DNA of 64,000 nucleotides from Plutella xylostella (Eukaryota; Arthropoda; Insecta; Lepidoptera; Plutellidae): positions 1 to 64,000 of the forward strand of contig NC_063987.1 in assembly GCF_932276165.1 (NCBI RefSeq), given 5' to 3'. This document shows positions 10,611 to 20,922 of this stretch, one piece after another. Under the pieces are notes generated by a model. The model searched no databases. It saw nothing but the letters and a program-made list of their open reading frames with translations, and had not been told where the DNA came from. Both the position numbers and the translations under genes were made by a program. Position 1 is the stretch's first letter, and each line of letters starts with the position of its first letter.

Positions 10611-12330
10611 CAGTTGCATTCTTGCCGCCGTCCGGGACGCATCGTTTTTGCAACGCTCCGCACCTAAAAAATCGCGAAATATAGTAAAAATAGTGCGATT
10701 TTCATAAAAATAGTGTCAAATTGTGCGGGCAAGCGAGCGCTACATTGCTGTGCAAAAATTTTTGTCCAAAAAGTGAAAGTGAAAGTAGGAAGTGAGAAAA
10801 AGTGATAAATTTAACCTTTTCGGCTGCGTGCCGGCTGAAAACGATCGACGACCCCTACTTTTTCTGGTACGCCCTGGACCGCATCGGTGACCTCTACAAT
10901 CCTGCCAAGTTCCAGATTTTTGGCGCCAAGCGTCTAAGTACAAACGCCAAAAAAACAACTTCCACGTGGCCACGAGGTCATTGATCCCGACAAGTCCGGC
11001 CAAACCTGACACTGCAAAATCAACGAACAAGACCGGCAAGTTGCAAAACAGTTTTTTATTTTCAAAAATTTTGACTTTTGGTAGAGCCACAGACATTTTA
11101 AGAAATTAAGTTTTTTCAAAAATCAATAACTTGCCCAAGTGATCTATGACATATACTTCTGAGATCACTATTAAGAAGACCATAATTAACTCTATATTTG
11201 AGCAAAAAATTTTTAAAATCCGTTCTCTACTTTTTGAAATATTAATTTATTAAAATTTTAGGTATTACGTGGTACCCCCAATATTAAGTGTGGGAACTCA
11301 ATTTATACTTGACAAAGTTTGTAGTAGTTTACTTATTGACGCTACAAATTTTCAAATTAAATTTTGTATTTTGTTTGTGTATTTTTTATATTTTATTGTT
11401 GTTTTTTGTATGTAATTAAGTATTTATACATTTTAAAATTATTTTGAAATTTGTACTCAACGGGGCTCATCAAGCCCGACAGATTGAGCCCAATCTCGGG
11501 TTGTTTCGGATCAGTGGATCCAAAGTTAGCTTATTGTCCACCATCTTGGACGCCATCTTGGAAAACTTTAGACCTAAGTAACTTCTGACTGGATATTCCC
11601 TCTGACGTGCGGTTTTCTTGGTAATTGTTGTCTTCAGAAGCTCTACAAGATAAACTACTTGTTGACTCTACATAGAGTCCAAAGTTTTTTGTAGAGTTTC
11701 GATAGGATTCAGATTGACACAGCTGGCCTTTACTCTTTGGTCCAAACCGCAGCGCTCTGGGGCATCTGGATCAGAAGTTATCGCTTTTTTAAATTTTCGG
11801 CGGCCATTTTGTCGGCCATTTTGGATTTTCTAAAACATCTGTATCTCGGGAACCCGTCATCCGATCAGAACGCGGTTTTCAGTAGCATTAAAGGCTTGCT
11901 CAGGACTACCTTCCGAGATATAGAGACAGTCTCTACATAGAGCAAATTTTTATTTTTAAGAAATTGAAAATTGACACCCCTTGACTATGATATAGAGCTC
12001 TTTTGAGCCTTATTAACTGATATTCTTTGATTTAGAGATAATTTTATTTTCTCTACATTGCTTTTTTGTTGTCTGTATTTTTAATATATTTTAGTTAGTG
12101 ACTTCCTTTGATACAGAGCTTTATTGAGCCCTGATATACTGACGTAGAGCCAGTATTTATTACTTAGCTCTACTTTGATTTTATTTTATCTTGGTTTTTA
12201 TTAGGAGACTCAGAGTTTTATTGAACTCTGACATAGTTTAGTCTAAGTTATAAACACTATTGTGTAGAAACAGGGTTCCCTATTGAATCTTCAATAATTC
12301 CTATAACTGTGTTCACTTAAAGTTCCGGAC
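10611..12330 (+). promoter_or_regulatory. Long 5' UTR of TRAS-like copy B with palindromic CTCTACATAGAG motifs
   Basis: The leader is non-coding and AT-rich. It contains GACTCTACATAGAGTC (11664-11679) and CTCTACATAGAG (11931-11942). From about 11990 it repeats loose modules built on GATATAGAGCTC, TTGAGCC and AGCTCTAC. Copy C has the same motifs at matching places. R1-clade elements usually carry an internal promoter at the 5' end. That this leader acts so is inference; no core promoter motif is clear. Confidence 0.5.
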
Positions 12331-13743
12331 ATGTTTGGGCACCGTACGCCACCTGTACGTAGAATGTCGGGGCAGCGAACAGCCGCTGAGCCTCAAGAGG
12401 CGAAGCAGGGATCCGCCTCACACGTCAGACGCAGCATCGGGGAGTGGGAGGCCGGAAAACCGGGGCAGAGCTCCGTGGAGGCTCCTCCCCGGGCAGCAGC
12501 AGTGGTGCAGGGAACCAGCAGCGCCACGACACCCCCGACACAAAAATATAAAAACAGGACGACGGAAGCCAGAGCCTGCCTGACAACAGCGAAAACCTGG
12601 CTAGGAAAGGCGAGAAACTTAAGGACCGACATCAAAAACGAAGTGACGCAGCTACTGGAACGAATGTACCAGCTGGTGAAGGAGGCCGAAGCTTCAAAGA
12701 CTGTTCCTCTTGAGGCTCTTTCACAGGCGCAAACACCGTCAGATATCCAGGCAGACAAAATTAGCCCACCCGATACGCAAGAAGGAGAGGCTGTTCAGGC
12801 AAGCCTCATTAGGGAAATAAAAGAACACGGGAAGATGCTGCAAGAAAATCGGGTGGAAATGGATAAACTCAGAGGAGTCTTACAAAGGCAGCAGGAGGTG
12901 GCAGAGGAGGTCAAGATGACTTATGCAAGTGTCGTGGCCGCCCCGCCCGCAGTCCAATTGGCGGCAGCACGAACCCCGGCTCGAGCATCTCTTCACTCGG
13001 CGGTTGTTTCCTCAAGTGAGGTGAATGACACGAGTGGAGAGGTGATTGAGAAAATAAGATCTGCGGTGGATGCCAAGACCAGCGGCCTGCGTGTGGACCG
13101 GCTACGCAAAGCAAAGGATCAAAAGGTGATCATCGCGTGCGAGACAAAAGAAGAATTGGCTAGATTAACAGCTAAGATAAGGGACTCCAAAGAACATCTG
13201 CAGGTAGACGAAGTCCCAAACAAGGACCCGTTGGTGATTTTCAAGGACGTCATGACCTATAACACCGACGAAGACATGCTCCTATCCTTGAAAAATCAAA
13301 ATAGTCGTCTCCTGGAAGGAATCCCAACAGAGGAATACAGAGTGTCGGTGAAGTATCGGCGGAAAACCAAAAACCCCCATACAAACCACGTGGTGATGCA
13401 GGTGTCTCCAAAGATCTGGGGTAGACTCACGGAGGCGCGTAAGGTTCATGTGGACCTGCAGCACGTGAAGGTCACTGATCAGTCTCCGTTAGTGCAGTGC
13501 TCTCGCTGCTTAGGCTACGGCCACGGCCGGAAGTTCTGCACCGAAACCGTTGACTCCTGCATACACTGCGGTGGACCCCACATGAGGGCCAAGTGTGAGG
13601 ACTGGATCGCCAGAGCAACTCCCAACTGTCGAAACTGCAACCACGCAAAACTGGACAATACTGACCACAACGCCTTCGACGCGCAATGCCCGACTCGACA
13701 GCGCTGGGACGCCCTCGCTAGAGCATCGGTGGCGTATTGCTAA
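12331..13743 (+). CDS. ORF1 (gag-like protein) of TRAS-like copy B, 470 aa
   Basis: It starts MFGHRTPPVRR, the same N-terminus as the ORF in copy C, which supports this ATG. The N-terminal 120 residues are basic and disordered, followed by Glu/Lys-rich helical segments (about 150-200). The C-terminus has three zinc knuckles: CSRCLGYGHGRKFC, CIHCGGPHMRAKC and a longer third one beginning CRNCNHAKLDNTDH. The expected role is binding element RNA and bringing it to telomeres. The frame is open throughout. The stop at 13741-13743 lies almost at the deletion joint with ORF2, so the natural C-terminus may have been slightly changed. Confidence 0.87.
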   Translation: MFGHRTPPVRRMSGQRTAAEPQEAKQGSASHVRRSIGEWEAGKPGQSSVEAPPRAAAVVQGTSSATTPPTQKYKNRTTEARACLTTAKTWLGKARNLRTDIKNEVTQLLERMYQLVKEAEASKTVPLEALSQAQTPSDIQADKISPPDTQEGEAVQASLIREIKEHGKMLQENRVEMDKLRGVLQRQQEVAEEVKMTYASVVAAPPAVQLAAARTPARASLHSAVVSSSEVNDTSGEVIEKIRSAVDAKTSGLRVDRLRKAKDQKVIIACETKEELARLTAKIRDSKEHLQVDEVPNKDPLVIFKDVMTYNTDEDMLLSLKNQNSRLLEGIPTEEYRVSVKYRRKTKNPHTNHVVMQVSPKIWGRLTEARKVHVDLQHVKVTDQSPLVQCSRCLGYGHGRKFCTETVDSCIHCGGPHMRAKCEDWIARATPNCRNCNHAKLDNTDHNAFDAQCPTRQRWDALARASVAYC

Positions 13744-14101
13744 GGTGGTAATGTGGACCGTGTCTGTAGCAGCGATAGGACTGATACCACTGGACCTGAG
13801 TGTCGAGGAGGTAGCATCAAAGGAGAAGATAGAGATAATTAAGCCAGCTCACAAACTTACGCAAATATGTGTGGATTACGGGAGTTCGCCCAATATAAGA
13901 TACTACAACAGGTTTTGCGCTTTTGGTATAAATTATAATGATATAGCAGTAGGATGTAAAATAACAAATAATATAAATAGTCGACTAATGTATAAATTGA
14001 TTAGACTTAAGATACCTGTGGAACCCAGTTGTAATATAGTGATAATATATACAGCGTGTGTTAGAATAGGTAAATTAAGTATAAGTAACTTAGAAACGTA
14101 G
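13744..14101 (+). pseudogene. ORF2 remnant in TRAS-like copy B
   Basis: In the frame ending at 14101 the text TVSVAAIGLIPLDLSVEE resembles TVSLNSALLLAGILPLDLRIQE of copy C ORF2, just after the RT thumb. Endonuclease, RT, RNase H and the Cys-His motif are all missing. The sequence soon becomes AT-rich and unlike ORF2, so a second deletion probably joins it to the 3' end. Confidence 0.55.
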
Positions 14102-14528
14102 GCTAAGAAAACTAATACGCGCAATATAGTAAATATATTGTATAGTGTTAGGTTAACTGTAATAGATTAAGAAAAAAGAAAAACTGAAAAGGAAAATTTA
14201 TACATATAAAATACAAAAAATAAAATAAAGAAAAGGAAAAGAAAAGAAAATAAAAATATCCAAAAAAAAAAAAAAAAAAAAAGTATAAAAGCAAAAAAAG
14301 AATATTAAAGGAAAATCTGTTGTTTTAGTTTTAAGACGATCGCCCGCGCGGTCACCTTTAGTAAATAAGTCATAAAATTGTTAGATGTAAATTAATAAAG
14401 AGTAGATTTAAAAAGTCCCAGATTATGTCCGGGGAAAACTGGAAAGGGAGGGGTTTTAGTCGGTGAGAGTCCGACACTACCTGACAGTACGGGCTGTCAG
14501 GTGTCCATTAGGATTTCCCCTCCCTACG

Positions 14529-14559
<31 letters not shown>

Positions 14560-14562
<3 letters not shown>

Positions 14563-14601
14563 AACCTAACCTAACCTAACCTAACCTAACCTAACCTAAC
14601 C
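14560..14601. repeat. Telomeric repeat array (CCTAA)n, about 8 units
   Basis: It lies between the poly(A) of copy B and the poly(T) of a minus-strand stub, so two elements face each other tail to tail. Confidence 0.97.
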
Positions 14602-15001
14602 TTTTTTTTTTTTTTTTTTTTTTTTACGAGGGGGAAATCTTCAAAAGATTCCCGCCGACCTCGGGGGAGGAAGGCGGGATATGTGGGATTTTTACCCACT
14701 AAAACCCCCTCGGTGGCCACCATCAGTGCAGGTAGGTGCTCCGGGATCTCCAGGGGAACGCACCGGAGTCACCTCGCACTGTGCCGCAGCTCTTCTCCGG
14801 GAGACTCAAGGTCTCCCCACTCCTTCGCAGCCTGCGCGGCTATACATGGCCACATGCACAGCCGCTCTTCCCGGGGCCGCTATTATGCGGCGGCAAGGAC
14901 CCCCGTCCTCACCGCCCACAGCCCCTAACCTCCTTTTGGTCGCCTTCTACGACGGGCAGGAGATACCGTAGCCTTATTCTTACTCCCGGGCTACAGGGAC
15001 G
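14602..15001 (-). mobile_element. SART-like 3' UTR stub
   Basis: The poly(T) (14602-14625) and about 375 bases match the 3' UTR of the 6814-8482 copy almost base for base. The stub ends within the UTR (GGGACGAACC) against CCTAA. It has no coding part. This is a very short product of 5'-truncated retrotransposition. Confidence 0.9.
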
Positions 15002-15120
15002 AACCTAACCTAACCTAACCTAACCTAACCTAACCTAACCTAACCTAACCTAACCTAACCTAACCTAACCTAACCTAACCTAACCTAACCTAACCTAACC
15101 TAACCTAACCTAACCTAACC
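15002..15120. repeat. Telomeric repeat array (CCTAA)n, about 24 units
   Basis: An uninterrupted array between the SART-like stub and copy C. Confidence 0.98.
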
Positions 15121-18100
15121 AGTCGCGACCCTTCCGCCGAACGGTACGCATCGTTTTTGTGACGCTCCGCAGCAAAAAATCCTTTAAAAATAGTAAAAAC
15201 AGTGCGATTTTCTCGAAAAAGGTACCAAATTGTGCGGTGTCGCGAGTGCTACCATTCAGTGCGAAAATTTGTGAATTTTCAGTGTCCGCTTAAGTACAAA
15301 GTGCAAAAAAGTGATAATTATTATCTTCAAGGTCGTTTTTCTCGAGAAAGCGATCGACGACCCCCACTTTTTCTTTGTGGCCCAGGTGCGTTCTAGTGAC
15401 CCCCACAATCCTGCCGATTGTCAGATTTTTGCCGCTTACGGCCAAAGTACAATCGGCAAAAAAACAATTTCCACGTGGCCACGAGGTCATCGATCCCCTG
15501 GAGCCTGACAAGATTGGACACCTGAGAAGCAGCCTCTACGACCGGCAAGTTGTGACTAAATTTAAATTTTTAAAAATTTTCAAAATTTCAAGGACTTATT
15601 AACTTTTTTGTGAAAGTGAAAATTTTGAAAATTCATAACTCCTAAACCAGATCTACGACATATGAGTTTATCTGCACCATAATATGGACATTAATGAGCT
15701 CTACATTTGAGCAAAATATTATAAAATTCTATGCAGTAGTTTAATTTTTATTGATATTTAAATTATTTAGGTTTTTACCTATCGCCCTAATTGACAGCGC
15801 TAGACTACTGCTTTCCACTACAAACGGAAGATTATATCTATTTTTAAGAATAACTGAAGTTTTTCTTTGAAAAACTGTTTTATTTTAGGATTTGTGTATT
15901 TTTTGTATTTTTTTTTATTGTTTTTTGACCATAACTTTTTTTTGTATATGCATTAAAAATATTTTGATAAGACATCTTGATTGTGCTCATCAAGCCCGAC
16001 AAAACGAGCCCAAACTCGAGCCGTTTAGGACAACGGGGAGGAAAGTTGGACTGACGGCGGCCATCTTGGACGCCATTTTGAAAATCTTTAAACCCCCATA
16101 TCTTTGGTTCCAAGGGTCCAATTGACGTCCAGATTTCTTTGCTGTCATCCTCTTAAAGAGCTCTACAAGACCCACCCTTAAACGGCTCTACATAGAGTCA
16201 AAATATTTTGATAGAGTTAGCACTAGATTCTGTTGGGGGACCATATCCCACATACCTGGGTCGAAGCCGCACCCTTCTAGGCCTTCTGGTTTCCGAGTTA
16301 TAGCTACTTGAATTTTTCGGCGGCCATCTTGTCCGCCATCTTGAAATTATTCGGGTGGCTGTATCTCGGTGACCCATCACCCGATCTGGATGCGGTTTTC
16401 GGTGTTAGGTCTAGCATAAGATTGTCTTTCTTTATACATATAGAGATTAGAGACTAACTCTACATAGAGTTATCTTATTTTTTATTTTTTGTTTATTCTG
16501 TGTATTCTCTTTGTAATTTTGACCTAGCTGGTTTTATTGAGCCCTCTTCCTAGTATTTAACTATTTAAATTGAGCGTAGGGTCTAGCACTCTACATAACA
16601 TAGATTAATTGTTTTTATATTTTATTAAATTTTGATAATTGGGTTTATTGACCCTCTTACATTGTATCGTCTTTAGTTATAAATTCTGATATAGAGCCAA
16701 GATTACCTGACTCTACTTTTAATTATTTTATAAATTTTGTTGTTTGCTTTGACCAAAGGTCTATTGACCTTTAGTTGCTTGACTCTATATTTTACCATAG
16801 CGTTATCAATATATAATTCTTGATATTATAGAGCTAATATAACTGGCTCTACATTTTATTATTTTTATATTTTATCGTTGTTTTAACTCTACCCTATATA
16901 CATAGAGTATTTGGTGAACTTAAAAACATTAAAATGTTCGGACACAGAACACCGACATCGAAGACACAGGATGGAAAAACTAGCAGTAAGATCACTGCGT
17001 CTGACGCGACTGAGAAGGCCGGTCCTTCTAACTCAACAATGACCACCAACGTCAGGCGCAGTATCGGGGACTGGGAAACCGGGAGCACCCAAAAGTCGCC
17101 AAAAGCACGAATAATCGCCCCCTCAACTTCGAAACTCTCAGAGAGAGTGTCGGAGGCAACCGCTAAGGCTAATTGGGAAAAATTTAATGATAAATTGCAC
17201 CAATTAAAAGTTGAAAACAACATTAATGTAGAGATCCTAAATCAGATAGATAGCAAATATGAACTGGAGGACTTCATCAATACTTTTAGCGACGTACTGG
17301 AAAAAGTCTGCGATGAAGTACTTCCTAAGGTTAAGAAAAACAAACTTTTCAAATTGCCATGGTGGTCCGAGCAACTCGACGAGCTTAAAAAAGAAGCAAC
17401 CAAAATGAAACGCCGCATCTCGTGTGCAGCCCCGGTTCGGAAGAGTAGGGTTTTGGAAGAATACCTGCAAGCCAAGGAAAAATACGAAAGTGCAGCCAAA
17501 AAAGCCCAGATAGACAGCTGGAAAGACTTCTGTGAAAGGCAGGACAGGGAGGGCCTTTGGGAGGGAATTTACAGAGTCATAGGACGGACCACAAAGAGAC
17601 ATGAGGATCTACCTCTGATCAAAGGAGGACAGGAACGGAAACTGGAAGATTCGGCAAAGGTGCTGGCTGAAGCTTTTTACCCGACGGACCTTGAAACGAA
17701 CGATTCCGATAGACATCGGCAAGTTCGGCAGTTGGCAGAACAGCCAATAGACACCAATGAGCAGTCATCGGAACCGCCGTTTACCATGGCGGAACTAGTC
17801 AATACGGTGAAAAGTTTCAACCCGAAAAAAGCTCCAGGAGCAGATGGCCTGACGGCCGACATCTGCACCCAGATCATTTTCAATGATCCAGAACTTTTCC
17901 TCTCACTGGTAAATAAGTGTCTATACGTTGGCCTTTTCCCAAAAATCTGGAAAATAGCCACAGTAGTTGTTCTAAGGAAGCCCGAAAAAGAAAGCTACCA
18001 AGATCCGAAATCGTATAGACCCATAGGACTTCTACCAGTGATGGGAAAGATTATGGAAAAAATGATCGTAGGGAGACTTAAATGGCACCTGATACCCAGA

Positions 18101-20525
18101 ATGAGTACCCGCCAGTACGGATTTATGCCCCAAAAGAGCACCGAGGACTCCCTCTACGATCTGATGAACCATATACACAATAAGCTTAGGTCCAAAAAGC
18201 TGGTGGTGATGGTATCATTAGATATAGAGGGAGCCTTCGACAACGCATGGTGGCCTGCGATAAGAGTCCGACTCGCTGAAGAAAAATGTCCAGTAAACAT
18301 CAGGAGGATCATGGACAGTTACCTACAGGATAGGAAAGTCAACGTGAGGTACGGAGGACAGGAGTACGCGAAGACCACGAATAAAGGATGTGTCCAGGGT
18401 TCGATTGGTGGTCCGATCCTGTGGAATCTGCTCCTTGACCCTTTACTGAAGGGTCTTGAACGTCAGGGTCACTACTGCCAGGCATTTGCAGATGACGTGG
18501 TGTTGATGTTTGATGCTGAAACAGCACTAGAAGTCCAGCTCCAAGCCAATGCCGCCCTGGCCTATGTGCAGGAATGGGGCAGGGATAATAAACTCAACTT
18601 TGCTCCACACAAGACAAAGGCAATGATCTTGACGAGAAAGTTGAAGTACGACACACCTGTTCTGTGCATGGGCGGAGTCGACATTGGTTTTTCGGAAGAA
18701 ATAAAGATTCTTGGACTAATTATAGACAGGAAATTGACTTTTAACAGCCACGTTGCGGAAATCTGTAGGAAAGCACTGAATATATACAAACAGTTGTCTC
18801 GAGCCGCAAAAACCAGTTGGGGCCTCCACCCCGAAGTCATAAGGCTGATATACACAGCAACAGTGGAGCCGATAATCATGTACGCAGCTTGCGCCTGGGC
18901 TCCGGCCACCAGAAAATTGGGTATCCAGAAACACCTGAATGCGGTACAAAGAGGGTTTGCCCAAAAGTTAACCAGGGCTTACCGGACTGTCTCTCTAAAC
19001 TCAGCACTCTTACTGGCTGGCATCCTACCTCTGGACCTCAGAATACAAGAATCAGCGGCCTTGTATGAGGCCAGAAAAAAGGTGCCACCACTGAGTCTGA
19101 GAGACGTAGAGATAGAGAGGGTTGTTGCATATGCCGAAGCTCCCCACCCGGCCATGCATATGAAACTGGAGTTCACCAACCTGGTAGACCAGCAACAGGT
19201 CGAAACCCATACCAACCATGCGGTAAACATCTACACTGACGGTAGCAAAATTGACGGCAAGGTTGGTGCTGCGCTATCAATATGGAATGGCGCAGGCCAA
19301 ATCAAAGCTATCAAATTGAAGCTGTCGCCACACTGCACAGTTTACCAGGCGGAACTCTTGGCCATATGCAGGGCCACCAAGGTCATCAAAGACCGAAAGG
19401 AGGAGAGTTTCGGCATATACAGTGACTCCAGGTCAGCCCTGGAAACTATCGCTAACAACTACGCATCCCACCCTCTAGCCGTTGAAACTCGATGCAATTT
19501 GAACCAGTGCAAATTGCAGAACAAGCAGGTGAGCCTGTTCTGGATCAAAGCGCACGCGGGTCTAGAGGGAAATGAGCAGGCAGATGCGTTAGCTAAACAA
19601 GCAGCCAAAGACCTGAAGTGCAAACCCCACTATGATCAGTGTCCGGTTTCATTCGTCAAGCGACAAATCCGTATGGACTCGCTTGAGGAATGGAATCGTA
19701 GATACAAGTCAGGCACAACCGCTTCAGTAACGAAAATGTTCTTCCCAGACGCAGTGGAAGCATACAAACTGGTCAGGAAAATTAAACCAGCCGGAATCCT
19801 AACACAGGTAATGACAGGGCATGGTGGGTTCTCCGAATACTTGAACAGATTTAAGTGTAAGGAGAGTCCATCATGCATCTGCGACCCGAACTGCGCTGAA
19901 ACGGTGGAGCACGTCCTTCTTGATTGTCCGGTCCACTGTATGTTAAGATTTGATTTAGAGCAAAAACTAAATAAATTTATAAATAAAGAAACGGTGTGCG
20001 AACTTTTGCAAAGCAAACAAAACCGACAGGTCTTTTTAGATTATTGCTTAATTATAGGTAAACAATTAAAAAATAGGAATAAGTAAAGTATGATGCATAT
20101 ATATACTGAGTCATATGTACTGCATCCATACAACAGTAAATAAGCATTTAAAATAGATATAAGATTATTTATGATAAGAAAACCATAGGTTATTAAAATA
20201 TGCTTTTGTTAAGATAAGATTAAAAGTTCAGTTTATTTAGTTTTAATTTAGAAAAGTAAGATAAAATTGTATTAGAGTGTAAGCAAAAAAATATATAAAA
20301 AGATAAAAAAATAAAATAAAATATAAACATAAAAAATAAAATAAAAAAGAAAATGCTTATACCGTCGGGGGTTTTTAGTCGGTAGGAGTCCGACACTACC
20401 TGGGACATCTTCCCAGGTGTCCATGATGGATTTTCCTCCGTCGGAAAAAAAATAAGAGCAGAAAAGGTCTCTGAAAAAATGATCAGAGGAAAAAGAATTA
20501 TTATAATAAAAAAAAAAAAAAAAAA
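15121..20525 (+). mobile_element. TRAS-like copy C, both ends present, ORF1-ORF2 deletion fusion
   Basis: The 5' end follows CCTAACC. A 1.8-kb 5' UTR precedes one 1050-codon ORF, then a 3' UTR with the family hairpin (20365-20440) and an A-rich tail ending at 20525 against CCTAA. The tail is less regular than those of the other copies, with AT-rich filler between the hairpin and the poly(A). CTCTACATAGAG palindromes recur in the 5' UTR at 16186-16197 and 16456-16471. Confidence 0.88.
16934..20086 (+). CDS. ORF1-ORF2 fusion with reverse transcriptase and RNase H, 1050 aa
   Basis: The first 75 or so residues are the gag N-terminus (MFGHRTP, NVRRSIGDWETG). From about residue 76 (near 17160) the text is ORF2 from the region between endonuclease and RT. 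RT motifs follow in order: KAPGADGLTAD, SYRPIGLLPV, QYGFMPQKST, SLDIEGAFDN, CVQGSIGGPILWN and AFADDVVLMF (about 517-526, FADD instead of the commoner YADD), then the thumb (ILGLIIDRKLTF). RNase H spans about 765-885 with IYTDGSK, VYQAELLAI, YSDSRSALE and HAGLEGNEQADALA, covering the four acidic residues and the late His. The end carries GHGGFSEYLNRFKC and a Cys-His motif. The zinc knuckles of gag and the endonuclease are gone, yet the join keeps the frame over more than 3 kb. Confidence 0.88.
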   Translation: MFGHRTPTSKTQDGKTSSKITASDATEKAGPSNSTMTTNVRRSIGDWETGSTQKSPKARIIAPSTSKLSERVSEATAKANWEKFNDKLHQLKVENNINVEILNQIDSKYELEDFINTFSDVLEKVCDEVLPKVKKNKLFKLPWWSEQLDELKKEATKMKRRISCAAPVRKSRVLEEYLQAKEKYESAAKKAQIDSWKDFCERQDREGLWEGIYRVIGRTTKRHEDLPLIKGGQERKLEDSAKVLAEAFYPTDLETNDSDRHRQVRQLAEQPIDTNEQSSEPPFTMAELVNTVKSFNPKKAPGADGLTADICTQIIFNDPELFLSLVNKCLYVGLFPKIWKIATVVVLRKPEKESYQDPKSYRPIGLLPVMGKIMEKMIVGRLKWHLIPRMSTRQYGFMPQKSTEDSLYDLMNHIHNKLRSKKLVVMVSLDIEGAFDNAWWPAIRVRLAEEKCPVNIRRIMDSYLQDRKVNVRYGGQEYAKTTNKGCVQGSIGGPILWNLLLDPLLKGLERQGHYCQAFADDVVLMFDAETALEVQLQANAALAYVQEWGRDNKLNFAPHKTKAMILTRKLKYDTPVLCMGGVDIGFSEEIKILGLIIDRKLTFNSHVAEICRKALNIYKQLSRAAKTSWGLHPEVIRLIYTATVEPIIMYAACAWAPATRKLGIQKHLNAVQRGFAQKLTRAYRTVSLNSALLLAGILPLDLRIQESAALYEARKKVPPLSLRDVEIERVVAYAEAPHPAMHMKLEFTNLVDQQQVETHTNHAVNIYTDGSKIDGKVGAALSIWNGAGQIKAIKLKLSPHCTVYQAELLAICRATKVIKDRKEESFGIYSDSRSALETIANNYASHPLAVETRCNLNQCKLQNKQVSLFWIKAHAGLEGNEQADALAKQAAKDLKCKPHYDQCPVSFVKRQIRMDSLEEWNRRYKSGTTASVTKMFFPDAVEAYKLVRKIKPAGILTQVMTGHGGFSEYLNRFKCKESPSCICDPNCAETVEHVLLDCPVHCMLRFDLEQKLNKFINKETVCELLQSKQNRQVFLDYCLIIGKQLKNRNK

Positions 20526-20922
20526 CCTAACCTAACCTAACCTAACCTAACCTAACCTAACCTAACCTAACCTAACCTAACCTAACCTAACCTAACCTAA
20601 CCTAACCTAACCTAACCTAACCTAACCTAACCTAACCTAACCTAACCTAACCTAACCTAACCTAACCTAACCTAACCTAACCTAACCTAACCTAACCTAA
20701 CCTAACCTAACCTAACCTAACCTAACCTAACCTAACCTAACCTAACCTAACCTAACCTAACCTAACCTAACCTAACCTAACCTAACCTAACCTAACCTAA
20801 CCTAACCTAACCTAACCTAACCTAACCTAACCTAACCTAACCTAACCTAACCTAACCTAACCTAACCTAACCTAACCTAACCTAACCTAACCTAACCTAA
20901 CCTAACCTAACCTAACCTAACC
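20526..20922. repeat. Telomeric repeat array (CCTAA)n, about 79 units, the longest here
   Basis: 397 bases of CCTAA units between copy C and the next truncated element, without a variant unit that I could see. Confidence 0.98.

Larger units (their letters stand above)
10611..14559 (+). mobile_element. TRAS-like copy B, gag intact but ORF2 almost entirely deleted
   Basis: Both termini are present. The 5' end follows CCTAACC at 10611, and the start resembles that of copy C (GCATCGTTTTTG near base 30 of each). The poly(A) (14529-14559) is followed by CCTAA. The 5' UTR is about 1.7 kb. ORF1 is complete, but only a short remnant of ORF2 follows before the 3' UTR and family hairpin. With both ends intact this non-autonomous copy could move only with RT supplied in trans. 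Confidence 0.87.
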
